Of a DNA stretch of 64,000 nt, positions 1 through 14,083 are shown piece after piece. The notes under the pieces are model-generated. The model was not told the origin of the DNA. It saw only the letters and a program-made list of their open reading frames with translations, and did no database searches. Source of the stretch: Chrysomallon squamiferum (taxonomy: Eukaryota > Mollusca > Gastropoda > Neomphalida > Peltospiridae). The position numbers were made by a program, and so were the translations under genes. The stretch is from assembly GCA_012295275.1 (NCBI GenBank), contig CM022671.1, positions 35,575,683 through 35,639,682 on the forward strand, in the 5' to 3' direction. Within the stretch, counting starts at the first letter, position 1; each line of letters begins with the position of its first letter.

Positions 1-3000
1 CCGATGAATCTTTACTGTATTTGTATGTATACCTCAGTCTAGAATATGTGGACCGGTGGGTATTAAATAATGTTTTTTTAAATAACATTTATTTAGTTTT
101 CATTGTAGTTCTTTTACACAAGAAGCCGGTGACAAGTGTAATTTTACATCTTCAACTTGGAAAAAAAAATTTATGCAAATGTTATAGTAAAATTACCATA
201 TGCATTGTTACTATATGTAATCATTTAAATGGCAAATGGTTGTATGTGTGTGTGAAATGTTCGTTTAAAAAAAATAATAATATTCTACAGTATTTTATAT
301 TAAAGTATATTTGAGGTTACGGGTAAATATTGCCCAAATATATTTTTGTTTCAAAGTGTCTCTTTTATTTTGGCCAACTTGTTCTAATGACAAGGTATGA
401 TAGCATTTTTGTTTAACAGTTATTTTTTTTATAAAACAAAATGATAACAAAAATTGAAAAATCAACACCTGCATAATAGCAGAAATGTATTGGTAGGATG
501 AAATAAACCAGTCAGGTGTAAATGTACAAAATGAACTGAGATTTTTTATTAACATCACCACACATATTTCAATTGGAAAATGAAACAACAGAAGGGAAGT
601 ATAAGCAGTATTTAAAAAAACCATGTATGATGTTATTAATTGTTGACTTTCTGTTTTTAACTTCGGTTTATTTAACTTTTTTAAGAATGAACTTTTGACT
701 GATTTTAATTTTGATGTTTATTGTATAATAAATATCTTGTTATTTGTACTCAGGCTATTCCAGTTATCATTCATTTCTTTTAAATTTGGTTCAAAAGTGC
801 ATTTTACATATTCATTTGTGTCATTTCATTTTTAAATTAAATTATATAACAGTAATTTATTATAAATGAAAGGAAAAGACATTTTAATTTTTAGGACTTT
901 TTTTTATCTTATAAGAAAACTGTTTTGTATTGGATTAGTTTTACAATAAAATAATAACCACTATTTAGTGAATCTTTTGAATTTTAATACTTTTTGTGGT
1001 TTTAATTTTTTTTGAGTGGCATTTGAGACTGTTATGGAACTAAATCTGTTGTTTTCATCTTGTAAACTTTTTTTTTTTTTAAATATACTTTTGTTAATCT
1101 GTTTTGAGTGCTATTTACATTAAAAATATTGTATATTATGAGGTACCATGGTTAAAGATGTTTGTTATTAGTGTGGTTTTTATGGGTTTATCTGTGTAGG
1201 ATCACTGAAAAAATATATTGATATAATATATGATTTCTTATTAAAATGTACTTAATAACCAGTAATAAGTATGAATAAAACTATTGTTTTTGTGGTATTT
1301 TTGTTTTCATTCTAGTTACATCACCATAAGATTAAAAACAAACATTAAAAATAAGATAAAACAAATTACATGAGAATCTTTGATTCTGGCTGATTGTTTT
1401 GTTAGGGTAGACTAATGAATTCTCAGTAAATTATTACAGCAATGTCTGAATTAGATCAGGTGGAAGAAAGGATTATTTAAGGATCAAGATTAGCAGTGTC
1501 AAGTGACAGGATTAATCCTCAACAGTCCTTTTCATTTCCTCATTATACTTGTGTAACTGACACATCACAATGTCAAAATTTCCTCTCGTTATGAGAGAAG
1601 CATTTGTTTTATAAATAATAATGTTAATGATAATGATTATTAAATAACATTTCTACTTTAGATGAAATTGTTTAAGCACAAACTCCTGTATATGCATTCT
1701 ATTTAAATGTACAAAACTGTTCCTAGAACCTTTACTTTCCATTTTGTAATGCATTTTCTTCCACAATATTTAAGAGTAAAAAAAAAAAAAAGAAAGAAGA
1801 AATTGCCCATGTAGCTAAAGCACTGGAAATAAATAAACAAAAAGATAAAGGATAATCCATTTATTCACTACGTACATCCATACAAACCAGTATTTGATTT
1901 TAAAAATACCACATACCATATTCATAATACCATTAGTAAGGTATAAAATTAACAAAACAAAACCCATGATGTAAAATAAAACATAAGTCATAGTACTGAA
2001 ATTTATACTGTTTTGAAATGGCACATAAACTGAAAAATAAAAGCCACATACTTGTAACTGAAATGTAAAATTAAAAATGATGTGAAACAATTACAAATAT
2101 TTTGATTATTTTTGAAAGATCATTCATAACAAACATTATTTGGTATCTGTATTCAGGTGTAAAAATTTAAAAAATCAAAATCATTCAAGAAACTTAACAA
2201 ATAAACCAATTCCATCAAACAAGATTAATTATCTTTCTTAACTAAAATAAAAACACTAACAGGCATTCTATGTCAGCAAGAAAGAATTTAACAGGATTTC
2301 CATGATCTAATTTTAAAAGAAAACTGTTATATAAAAAATATTAAAAAAAAAACAAATTATTAATTCCAAACTGCCCATAGTCAGATATAATGAATACCTA
2401 GTTGGGTAGGTTTGAATGTCAAATTACTGACTAGAACATGCACAAGTGTACAAAACTGGTTGGATAATAAATGAAGATGAGCATTCAGTAGGAAGATTAT
2501 AAATGAACTAATCTTTTGATTTTTTAACAACAATTAAAATACTGATTTTTTTTTTTTTTTTTCTTACTGTAAAGCAATTTTACTATAAAATATTTAGCAG
2601 TGTACATGTTTTAAACACTGAGGAAACTCAGTAAAAAAACAAAACAAGAAATTCAGAATTTCTTTTTAAAAATGAACATAGCTTTCAAAAATTCCCAAAA
2701 TAAAAGAATTTAAAAAAAACAAACAAAAAAACTAGTGTTTCATAAAACAAATTAAAAAAAAAATTCCAAAAATGTTTCAGTTATTTCTTAAACATATATT
2801 AATACTTGATTATAAAAGGATTATCTGGAAAAAAAATGTTTTTGCTTTATATTCTAAAACTTGATAAACACCAGATATCAAAAATGGTACACCACTTTTC
2901 AAAAATTTGAGATTTATCTTACAACAATAATTTAGAGTGAACATCTACAACAAAAATTTCACAACTCTGATGAATAAAGCTTCTGGATGTGAAAGCAATT

Positions 3001-3708
3001 AAGAAGCATTACAGCCAAAATAATTAATAAATATAATAGAGAAATATTCAAAGCACTGTTTCTTTTATTTTAAGATGTTACCAGTCCAGAATTTTATTTA
3101 AAAAAAATAATAAAAATAAAAATAATAAATTAAAAGTGTTATATTGCATACATATCCAGGTGATTGTTTTATTTCAGACACCAATCTTTATTAATAATAA
3201 AGTAAGACAATAATTAATTTTTCTTTCTGGTGAGTAACAGCTAAAACTGATGCATCAAACTTGCCACAATTTATTCATAAGATCAACAAAATATTTTTGA
3301 ATCTACAAAGTAAATGTGAAAAAAAAGAAGAATTTTGCTATATTTCTGTCTTACTTAGTTATTACAAAAGATTGGTGCCTGATGGTAAATAAAATAATTA
3401 CAAGAATGTATGCAGAAAATTATCACTACCACGAATACACAAACTGAAAATGTTTGCTAATACCTTTCACGTTACAATGAAATGATTTAATTTTTTTTTT
3501 TTTTTTTTTTTTTTTACTGAAATCAGCAATGGTAAATTAACAGCACTATCTGAATACATTTTAAAGAAAACATATTTATCATTAGAATAAAATAACATTA
3601 ATTAAAATAGAAATGATTTGCCGTATGGCTGATTAGTAATGCAAATTACCCATTGTTCTAATTATGCAAATGACATTTAATGTATTATTATAATTTTAAA
3701 TTTGTGCA
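1..3708. other. Non-coding, probably converging 3' UTRs
   Basis: I see no supportable exon here. The plus strand is T-rich over about 1-1320 and A-rich over about 1800-3700. Long invertebrate 3' UTRs are usually T-rich on the sense strand. The left part therefore probably belongs to a plus-strand gene outside the window and the right part to the long 3' UTR of the minus-strand ERP29 gene. Several AATAAA hexamers lie on both strands, and I cannot choose the one used. The small open frames are chance AT-rich frames. Confidence 0.5.
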
Positions 3709-4078
3709 TCAGAGTTCATCTTTCAACCGTATCTGGAATGAAGTAAGTATATTAAGTCTGCTTCCAAGTTGTTCTTTCTTTCGATCGCTAACTTTTCCAT
3801 CTTTGAGTTTTTCCACTCTGGTAATTTCATTTTCTATAAAGCTATTTCCCTTCTCGATGAGCTTCTTCATGGTTTTGATGTAAACTTCAGCTGAAGCTTT
3901 CTGATCATCCAGTTTTAATGATTTTGCTTCTTCTTCAGCTTTTGAAAGAATTTCATTCTTTTTGTCAGCTGAAGCCTTGAAAAATTCTTTCACTAACTTA
4001 TCAAATGTTTCCAGACATGAAGGAAGTCCAAGCCAAAGACCTATTCCAAAAAAAAAGATTGAATAAAAAAAAAAAAAA

Positions 4079-4115
<37 letters not shown>

Positions 4116-5161
4116 GAGCAATATAGTTACTACATGTAAGGTTTTGAACGTCAGCCGAATGAGTGCAAGTTAGAAATAAAGAGAGAGAGAGAAAGAAATA
4201 TAGCAAAAGCGATACAGACAGAAAGATGGATAAAGGAAAAGAGATGAAATCAAGATATCAATAAATTAAAGTACAAGGATATTGAATTTATTTTACTTTG
4301 TTTAATTATTATTAAGCATCAAAATAAATAAAAATCTATTTGTTTGTATTACATACCTGATTCCTTCATAATAAATTTTTTTACAGCGTCAGCTGTTTTG
4401 ACATTTCCAAGCAATTCGACTGGTTCATCTTTTCCCTGAATGAACAGTTTGTATACGGGATGATTATCTTTCTTTATACCATATTTCTCAGCCAGGTCAG
4501 AGTTGTCCTTGTCACCATAGTCTGAATGTGAAAACACAGATGGTTATTCATTCACATCAACAAAGGGATATTTTCACTGGTAGTAAATGTATCAATTAAA
4601 AGTCACATTCATGATTTTTGAAAGACAACTGTAGGTAATCATAAATTTCATAGCAAAAATTGACTAAAATTTTCAATCTATGGTTCAGAAATGTCCTGAA
4701 AACCATCATTTTCAGTACAATTTTATTTTACTTTTATAGTGTTTTTTGTTTATGTGTGAATTTTTATGAAGAAAATCTTTTTATGACTGCAAGACATTTT
4801 TCAGTGTTAGCATAAAAATAAAAGTCAGTATTGTGACTTAATCCACAGTTTGAAGTTTTGTGCTTATAAAATATATAGTTATAAACTTTTTGGATTTTCC
4901 CATAAAGATACATGGATACAGGGATATGTACACACATGTAAAATAATCAGTATAAACTATTAAAAATATAAAAAACAACACCATGACAAAAACATATTAT
5001 AAGCCTGATTATAAATTATTATTTCTATATTAATCTATTCAGTTTTGTTTTATGTGTAAAATATAGATTAACCAAAACATGTTTTACATCCTAAAAAATA
5101 TGTCCATAAAAAAAAAAGGAAAAAGAGGAGTTACAATTCAAACATTTGAACATTCAATGTC

Positions 5162-5193
<32 letters not shown>

Positions 5194-7639
5194 TTAGTAC
5201 CATAAAAAAAGATGACAGGTGTTATAAGACACTTTACAACATATGTTGATGAAAAATTCATAGGAATCGTTTTATGTCAGAGTAACAGCTGTAAAAATAC
5301 ACGTGTAAAACTATTTTCAGTTTGTTTTTATTACAAATGTTTCAAATTGATCATCATCACCACTCACCATGCTGCTGTAACAGTAACCTCCCTTATATTA
5401 TCTGATTACACATAAACATCATTAGCAATAGAGACACCATCTACTTAAATTTATCTAAATTCAGATAAATTACTTTATATGAAGTAAATCACTATTAAAC
5501 TAGTAATAAGAGATGCACATCAATTTGTAAACATGTGGATCAGTCATTTATCAACAACTTGTGCCATCCAATATGTTAAAAAATAATAATAATAAAATAA
5601 AATTAAAAAAAACAACCAGCTGAGGTACTGGTGGTTAATTACAAATAACGATGACAAAAAAAAAAAAAAAATACAACCACTATCTGTACACAGTACAAGA
5701 TCTTGTTAATTATATTAATATTTTATTATAGACACATCATTTTCCTTGAGATCAGCCAATTGTAAGTACAGTAATGTCAACACTGAGATGATAGAATTAT
5801 AAACAGAATTTATTTGTGTTTTCACAACATCTGACTGTAAATGTTGTACATGTTTACCTGCTATTTGTACTTCAGCCACAAGAAGATCGGGTTGAGATGT
5901 GCTGGCCTCTGCAACTTTTTTGAATTCATCCTGTTTCTCCCCGTATGGATAGGTCTCATCAAATTTTACAAGAACAACTTTATGTTTGCTAATGATCTGC
6001 AAAAAACATGTTATTATTACAATGCCACAAAAGCTTTAAAACACTGAAAATTATATCAAATTATAAGCTCATGCCTGTCTGTGTCAAATACTGAAAAAGA
6101 TAAAATCAGCTGATCTGACAAGTTTGACAAGAAAAACTGAAACTTGGTTTTATGCATGGTATGTGACAAAAGCTATTTGTGCCAGAGAAGAAGGTCGCCC
6201 AATTTGCGACACATCTTTGCTTTCCTTGAAGGGGTTTCCCTCATTCTCATTTCTGTTTCATCATTATTTTTACATATTTTAAAAAATGAGAAATATGACA
6301 CAGCATACATATTCAGCTTCATCTTAAGCGGGTTTTTTTACATGTGATCTTTGATAAAGAACAGAGAATCAACAAACAAATTAATAATTTCAAAATGATT
6401 GTCATGTGACAAATCATACATAAGTCAAAAATTATGCATTTCTCTCACAATGTGCCAAATTTCATACAAATATTGTGCAGAAGGTACTTAATTTTTGTTC
6501 CAAAAAGTGGGGTTTTCTTCACAAATGATGGGGCCATTGTGACTGCTATTGCTGCTCATTGTCTGTAAAGTTTGATGTTTTGTTTAATTTAGTAATTATG
6601 TGGCATAACATTCCAGTTTTAGATATTTAATTTCTTATGAAAACAGTTCTTAGCAAGTTAGATATTTATGAATTTTTTGATACATGTATAAATTATAATG
6701 AAGCCATAAGGCACATTAACACTAATTAATGTTATTAATTGATAAATTATGAATGTTAGCAAAATGCTTGATATTGTACAGGCCTCTACAATTCACCAGG
6801 CATATAAAGTTTTCTTTTTGTATACTGGTTTAATTTCGATGGAGTTTTTAGAGAACTACATAATTAATATTTTAATTAAGGCATATGGTTCATTTGAGCT
6901 AATTAGTGCATTCAATCAGTTGTACCTAATACATGCTGGCGTCATTTTAATCTGCTGTTTTTGCTCTTTCTGATGATATATAATTTATAGGAAAATTATA
7001 TTTTTGAAAATTTTGTCAATATCTTATCATCTGCATCAGCGGTTAACCCCCAAATAATAATAAGAATCATAGCAAAATGTCTAACATGGCATACACTGCA
7101 AATCTGTGGCCCCACTACAATTCTACTGCTCACACAATTCGGTTACTGTTTATTATTATTTATTAAGGCTCGATTCTCAGTTCAGGATAATTGTTTTTAT
7201 TAACTACCTAGTACGTAGTAGTAGTACCTGTCATAAAAAAGCAGGCAAGAGTTCATGGTAAATTACTATATCAGTATATATAACTATTATAAGGAAAAAT
7301 ACCTCTGCTACTATTTTCAAAATTAATTCTGCTAATGTTACTAATGTCTTCATGTGTCATGTTCAGGGACGATCTAATACCAACAGTAATACTAATAGTA
7401 ATACTAATAGTATGGAATCTTAAAATAAAATTATAAATATAAAATAAATCAATGATAACGAGTTTTCGGCAATCATAGCAATTTTATAAGTGATGCATAC
7501 ATATGAAAATTATCGAACTTACTTTATCAAAGACACCCGAGTTTAATGATACAGAACCCTTCACTATTTCACTTGCAGCATTAGTTAAAAATCCAAAAAT
7601 TGTAAGAGCAACAACCACTAACACTGTCACAGTCGCCAT
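3709..7639 (-). CDS. ERP29: ERp29, endoplasmic reticulum chaperone (PDI-D family)
   Basis: Four exons on the minus strand, with phases joining exactly: 7523-7639, 5858-5996, 4357-4521 and 3709-4040, giving 250 aa (human ERp29 is 261 aa). Residues 1 to about 21 form a signal peptide ([20 protein letters not shown]). A thioredoxin-like domain follows with the family motifs [27 protein letters not shown] and DYGDK. The all-helical ERp29 C-terminal domain starts near Gly141 (LWLGLPSCL), and the protein ends KDEL, the ER retention signal. There is no CxxC redox site; the only cysteine, Cys149, matches the single conserved cysteine of vertebrate ERp29, so this is a redox-inactive escort chaperone for secretory proteins. 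The gene is head-to-head with TBCCD1. The start is the only ATG that opens a signal peptide, followed by a clean donor (GATAAA|GTAAGT). Confidence 0.95.
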
Positions 7640-7800
7640 GCTTGCTTGTACGCTGATGTGGACTAATCAAAGAGCTCGGTTTAAATAACTGGACGGAAAC
7701 CAAATGTTTCCAAGCTATTGGTCAATGCTGAAACATTTTAGCTAATCACAATCTTTATTCTTAGAAGGACGTGGAAATATTTAGGGCCAAGGGAGATAAA
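7640..7800 (-). promoter_or_regulatory. ERP29 promoter with CCAAT box and XBP1-like core
   Basis: On the minus strand upstream of the ERP29 ATG there is a TATTTAA-like element near 7680, a CCAAT box (ATTGGTCAAT on plus, 7717-7726) and GACGTGG at 7768-7774. GACGTGG is seven of the eight bases of the unfolded-protein-response element bound by XBP1/ATF6. The spacing is not the canonical ERSE (CCAAT-N9-CCACG). Regulation by ER stress is inferred from the gene's role, not shown. Confidence 0.35.
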
Positions 7801-8269
7801 TACAAACAATTTTGGTGAGATAAGTGCGAAATTGTAGATTTATTTTTCGGATGTATAAAAATATTAAAATAGTTTCTCTTGTTTTTATGATTTCAGATAT
7901 ATTATTTAATTTTATAGGTGAATCACATCGTTTTATGTTCTTGTCTTGGTTTTTAAACTGTGCACGTAAAACAAATAATTTAAAAAAATACGAATTAAGA
8001 ATACGTAAATTATAACCTTAGTCCTTACTAAGTTGAACAACTTTCCACTCATAAATCACTAAATGATCATTTGATTAATCATTTACCGTTCTAAATTATT
8101 AAATGTAGTCTGGTCTAACGCGTGATAGATTCTGGCATTTTATGATTATTCCTAATTTTGTATGATAATTATACAAATAACTAAAAAAGTCAACAAGTTG
8201 GCATTTTTAATTTTATTGTTATCAGTATGATGTTGACACACACATAATGTATTAGCTGAAAGCTCTTAG

Positions 8270-8271
<2 letters not shown>

Positions 8272-8309
<38 letters not shown>
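8272..8309. repeat. (CA)n microsatellite
   Basis: An uninterrupted CA repeat of about 38 bp between the divergent ERP29 and TBCCD1 starts. No open frame crosses it. Confidence 0.95.
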
Positions 8310-8313
<4 letters not shown>

Positions 8314-8531
8314 ATTATTATTATTTTTTTTATTATTTTTTTTTTAATCAGATTTTTAAATTTATTTTTATTTACTGATCATAATAATTTAGCCTAGCCT
8401 TTGTTACTAGATTGTTTATTTTTTCAATAGGATTTTAACTCTTTGTTTTCTTTTATTTTTTCTTTTATTTTCCTTTTTAAGGACTACACTAATTACTTCT
8501 GTGTCTTTTAGATTGTTTCTAAGATTTCAAA

Positions 8532-9804
8532 ATGTCTGTGAATCTGTGGGCCAAGGCTGAACCATTCAGCTATGGAGCACTCCCAGTAGCCCCCCATCCT
8601 CGCCTCAATTTTACTGTGAGTGATGATAATTCAGTTTTTATTTTTTAAATCAGTAAGTTGTAACTTAGTAAAATTATTACTAGCCTGTAATAATATTTAA
8701 GTTACAAATCATGCATTGTAATTATTATTATTGATATTATTAAAATAATTTGTGTGTAAAGAGTGAATTATTTTCCTACACAGGTAATTTAGGGTAATTT
8801 TATTATTGCAACTGTTTATTATTATTATTACTACTTTTTTTTTTTATATGGTTAATGTAATTTAATAAATTAATAATAGTTTTAGATCTTCATTTCACTA
8901 ATTTTAATATGTAACAATTATTCTAACCCCAAAATAATAACTTTATATGAGTTGTTCATTTCCATTTTTTAATTTCAGAATATCAAGAAAATAGTGATTT
9001 ATGCTAAAAATAAAGGTGAAACAGGCTTTCCCTTACTCAGGTACTTCATTTGAAATACGTTTATTTTCAGTAATAAATAATGATTTTTCTTTTAATGTAA
9101 GGCTAAAATACAAAAAAAAAAATATGGCTAAAGATAATCTGTAATCGTTAAAAAAAATTTTTTTTTTTTTTTTTCTTCTTCTTTTAATTGTGAACAGTTT
9201 GCTTATGGATACCTGACCAAAAATTAAATTATAAATATATTGTGGAGTTTTTTTAAAATGTTATTATTTATATATATTTTTTAATTTTTTATTATTATTG
9301 TTTATATATTTTTTTTTATGTTTTATTTATATATTTTTTTATTATTATTATTTTTTTTATTTCCAGTTATTCTGTTTGGAAGCACATTGCATGTAATAAA
9401 TTACATCTGACAGAGGATTTAGCATGGATGTAAGATTCACTAATTTCTTTTTTTAAATTTAGTATATTTAATTCTGTTTTATCTGGTTACAGTTGCACAT
9501 TGATTATGTTTTAGATTTAGTTTTTAATGTATTTTAATTCCCTTTTGATTTTATAAAGAATATTTTTTTTTAATATAGTTGTTATTGTGCTATTTTAATT
9601 GTATTTGATGTTGTAATAGTTATAATTGTATACTGATACTGCATTTGATGATAATTGTTTATTAATTAGTGTTGTTAATGTTATTCTCATTGATGTATGT
9701 TTATTGTTGTTATATGTTATTATTACTGTTATCATTGGTAATATATTCTTATTGTTATATATTTATTAATATTATTATTATTGTTATTATATGTTTATTG
9801 TTAT

Positions 9805-9850
<46 letters not shown>

Positions 9851-11646
9851 TTATTATTTTTTATATATATTCATTATTATTATTATTATATTTTTATTGT
9901 TATTGTTTATATATATTCATTATTAGTTTTTATACATTTATTATTGTTGTTTATATATATTCATTATTATTGTTATTATAAATTTATCATTATTGTTGAT
10001 ACATATTCATTATTATTATTATATATTTATTATTATTGTTTAATATATTTATTATTATTGTTTATATATATTCATTATTATTATTATTATATATTTATCA
10101 TTATTGTTTATACATATTTAATTTTATTATTATTATATATTTATCATTATTTTTGGTATATATTCATTATTATTATTATTATTATATATTTATTATTATT
10201 GTTTATATATATTTATTATGATATGTTTGTTGTTTCAGGTATTTCTCTTCGTGTCACTTGTTGTGTGGTACAGATGCTGCAATTGAGAGGATGGAGTGGG
10301 ATGGAAAGTTTGCGCAGTGTTTGTCTGTGTCCCAGTCTAAAGCAGGTCAGTTGACAGAACACTAACAAGCTAACTGTTGTTGTACAAATAAATAAGTTAA
10401 ATTACACATAATGTAACTCGTATGTATACTAAGTGTAAAAAAAACATGAAAGAAAACCCCCGCAAAACAGGAAAAATAATTATGATGAACAAATTTAACC
10501 GTAAATTTTTAAAACTGGACTAGCATTATATGAATATCTTGTTCTTTTTCTCCATCAAAAAATAGAAAAAAAAAAAAATAATTATAAATTAATGAATAAG
10601 TGAATAAAATCTTTCTATATTAAAAAAAAAAAAAAAAATAAAGCAAATTTCATCATGTGATGAAGTATAATTGTTTCAGAAATTAATAAAAATAATGTCT
10701 ATTGAAAATTTCGTCATGTGGTATTGTTATTTAAAAGCTGTCTGATATCTTCACAGAGAGCCTGCGACTCAAACTGACTGTTGAAACGTACAAGATGGTT
10801 CTGTATCTGTACATACAACAGATGTATCGTCGTGTCTCTTCGAGCATCACTGGTAGCTGGAGACGAGTATCCTTTCATTTCAGAAAACATTAACTCTTTT
10901 AATACAAGTAAACATTAACTCTTTTAATACAAGTAAACATTAACTCTTTTAATACAGGTAAACATTAACTATTTTAACACAGGTAAACATTAACTCTTTT
11001 AACACAGGTAAACATTAACTCTTTTAACACAAATACACATTAACTCTTTTAAGACAAATACACATTAACTCTTTTAATACAAGTAAACATTAACTATTTT
11101 AATACAAGTAAACACTAACTCTTTTAATACAAGTAAACATTAACTCTTTTAACACAGGTCAGTGTGTTAAATCTTAACACAGAAAATATTAACTCTTTTA
11201 ATGCAAGTAAACATTAACTCTATAAGCACAGTAAACATTAACGTTTTTAATAAAAGTAAATCTTAACTCCTTAATTTCTGATTGATAATTACTCATTGAT
11301 CATTACTATCTGATATCTTTATAACATAAAAACTGTTAAGATTAAAATATTTTAGTTTCTCCCATTGAACATTCCAACTGAAAACAATGCATAGCAGGTG
11401 ATAAAATTAAAATGCTGATGTGTGAAAAAGTGTTGTTGTTTAATGAAGATTTGTAAATAAACTTAACTGATAAAAGATGGCCGACTCAGTCAAGTGGGGA
11501 ATCTGATGGAAGATCAACACCAAGAAGTACAAAGGTAAATTATTATTTGTAAATCTTATTCTGTTCTTAATATGGCTTGTTATATAACAAGATTACCTTA
11601 TATTCAGTCATTTATGAGAGAGAAGAAACAGAAAGAGAGAGAAAGC

Positions 11647-11722
<76 letters not shown>

Positions 11723-14048
11723 ATTATAGAGATAGGGAGAAACAGATAAGAAAACAGAATGATAGTGAAAGAGATTATTTTTTATTTTATTGTTTTTGCA
11801 GTCGCTGGATGATCACTGTCACATGATGTTTATTCAGAATCATCTGAGTGAGCTGCTGGAGCTGCTCAGTGAGCCAGACACAGTACCCCGGTTATCTGCT
11901 GCTCACTCAGCTCACCTGTCACTCAGAGCTGTAGAGTCTCTCAGCTGTCTGATTGACGGATCCATGGACAAATTCAAGTCAGTTTTTACAGATCATTTTC
12001 TTTTTAAAATAGCTAGGTTCACTTTGGAAATACATATCTTAGCCCAAAAATAAATATTACTATATATGAAATAAATTTACTGTAGAAAAGACATTGTTAA
12101 TAAGAGTGAAAAGTTATTTTCTATTTTATTTTAACAAATGTCAGTTCAGTTTCTAAATGTTTTTAATTTATGTTTAGTGAAATTTGACTGAGGTAGGAGC
12201 TGTGGTGAAATGTACATATTTTTTTTTATTATTCACAGAAGTTTGCTGCCATTGCTTGAAATAGCAACAGCACCAGTGATACAGGTTCACAGTGGATATT
12301 CAAAGGTCAGAATTAAGTTTCTAAATACAAATGGCTTCAGATATTTGTTAAAGACACATACTTGCATTCTTTCACATCATTCATTCATTCATTTATTCAT
12401 TTATTCATTTACACTCTCTAATGGCATAAATTTTTTTTTTTTTTTTTCCAGGCAACCAAGACATTTTCAGCTCGAATCTTCCAGACGTGGGTAAAAGATT
12501 GTCTCACACAGAATCCATTTGGAGTGTCGGCCTGCATTGCTACTGGTGTCAGACTGTCTTGGCCATTTGCAGGTAGAGAGAAATATCAGTTACTTGTAGT
12601 TCTGTACTGTCAGAGATACCAGTTTCTTATTCCTTTCTGTGTGAGAACGTCCAGGCTTGTTTTTTATCATTGTTTTGAAATGGTATATATGTTTAAATAG
12701 ACAAATATACTGATATTTAATCAGTGGAATAAGAAATACAAAGTCTGTTGCCAGTATCAAGCAGTAATTCAATTTATTACTAAGGAGCTGGTTGGTTAGA
12801 CAGACTGAGAGATCCCAAGATAAAACCATTTGAGAGATATTTTATATAAAATGAAAATAAATTGCTTATTTCATGTTTCTTTTTGTCATTTTTAGTACAT
12901 TTATTATTTAAAAAAACTACATATATTTATTATTATATTTTTACAGTTAATTTTGATAATTTATTGACTGATAAAATTACTTCTTTAATAGTTAGATTGT
13001 AAAAAAACATTTAAATAAATTTGTAGGTGATGAGTCTAAGACTGAGATAAGCTCTACTAAACGAGGAAAAATAGCAACGAATGCAAACATTGTACCAAAA
13101 GCCAACATCAAAGGGTAAGCAATATCATCATTATTATGTTATGATTATAATTTTGGTAACCAGGAGAAGAAAACATTCATCAGTTTACGTAGGATTTTTT
13201 ATTTAATGCTCTGAATAACCTCACAGACATCTGTGAAAATTTAAATGTATATTGAATAAAAGATTTAGTGATACTGAATATTTTTCAGAGGAGTTTGATA
13301 GGAGTGCACTTTTAACACTACTTGTTCTGAAGTTTGTAGTTTAGCTGTTTTATTTTTGAATTTTAAAAAAAAAGTTTATATTTCTATTTCAGTAACAAGA
13401 TGATTATAATGAGTCAAGTTGGCAAGCAGACAGTAGCACGGGTGAGCATGTCAAATGTAAAGAAATAAATAATAAAAGAAGTACAGAAGTTAACATTAAA
13501 TTACAAACTGCTTGTGTTTGTGTGTGTGTCTCAGTGTATGTATGTGAGTGTGTGTGTGTGTAATATTAATATATAAATTTAATTGTAATTTATACAGATA
13601 CATCAAGAAAATAAGTAATTTTAAGTTTGACATGTAATAAGAGTTAATATTGGATGAGATGTTATTAAACAAATAAACTATTGTTTGTTTGTTTGTTTGT
13701 TTGTTTGTTTATTTACTGGTTTGTTTATTTATTTCAGAGTTCTGGCACTCTAGAAATGAGTTGTGTAAAGATACACAGGTGTCACTACTCCTTTCTCTAC
13801 CTGTTATCTCCTCTCAGGTAACTTCGTAATTTTATTATTTATTTTTAAAATATTCTATTTATTCTTATTTATTAATTAATTTTTTTTATTATTTTATTTT
13901 ATTTTTTTTGTGAGAGCTCTTTTTTTTTTCTTTTTTTTTAGTTTTGTTTTAGTTTTATTATTTTTATTTATATATTTATTTTTTTTTTTTTTTTTCATTT
14001 CATTTCATTCATTTATTTATTTATTTTTTTTTTTTAATTTTATTTCAT

Positions 14049-14083
<35 letters not shown>

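Noticed and set aside
9669-10221. Overlapping 60-190 aa Tyr/Ile/Leu-rich frames
   Set aside because: They translate an AT-rich tandem array inside a TBCCD1 intron. Only the last 107 bp of the region's longest frame is a real exon, and in its own phase.
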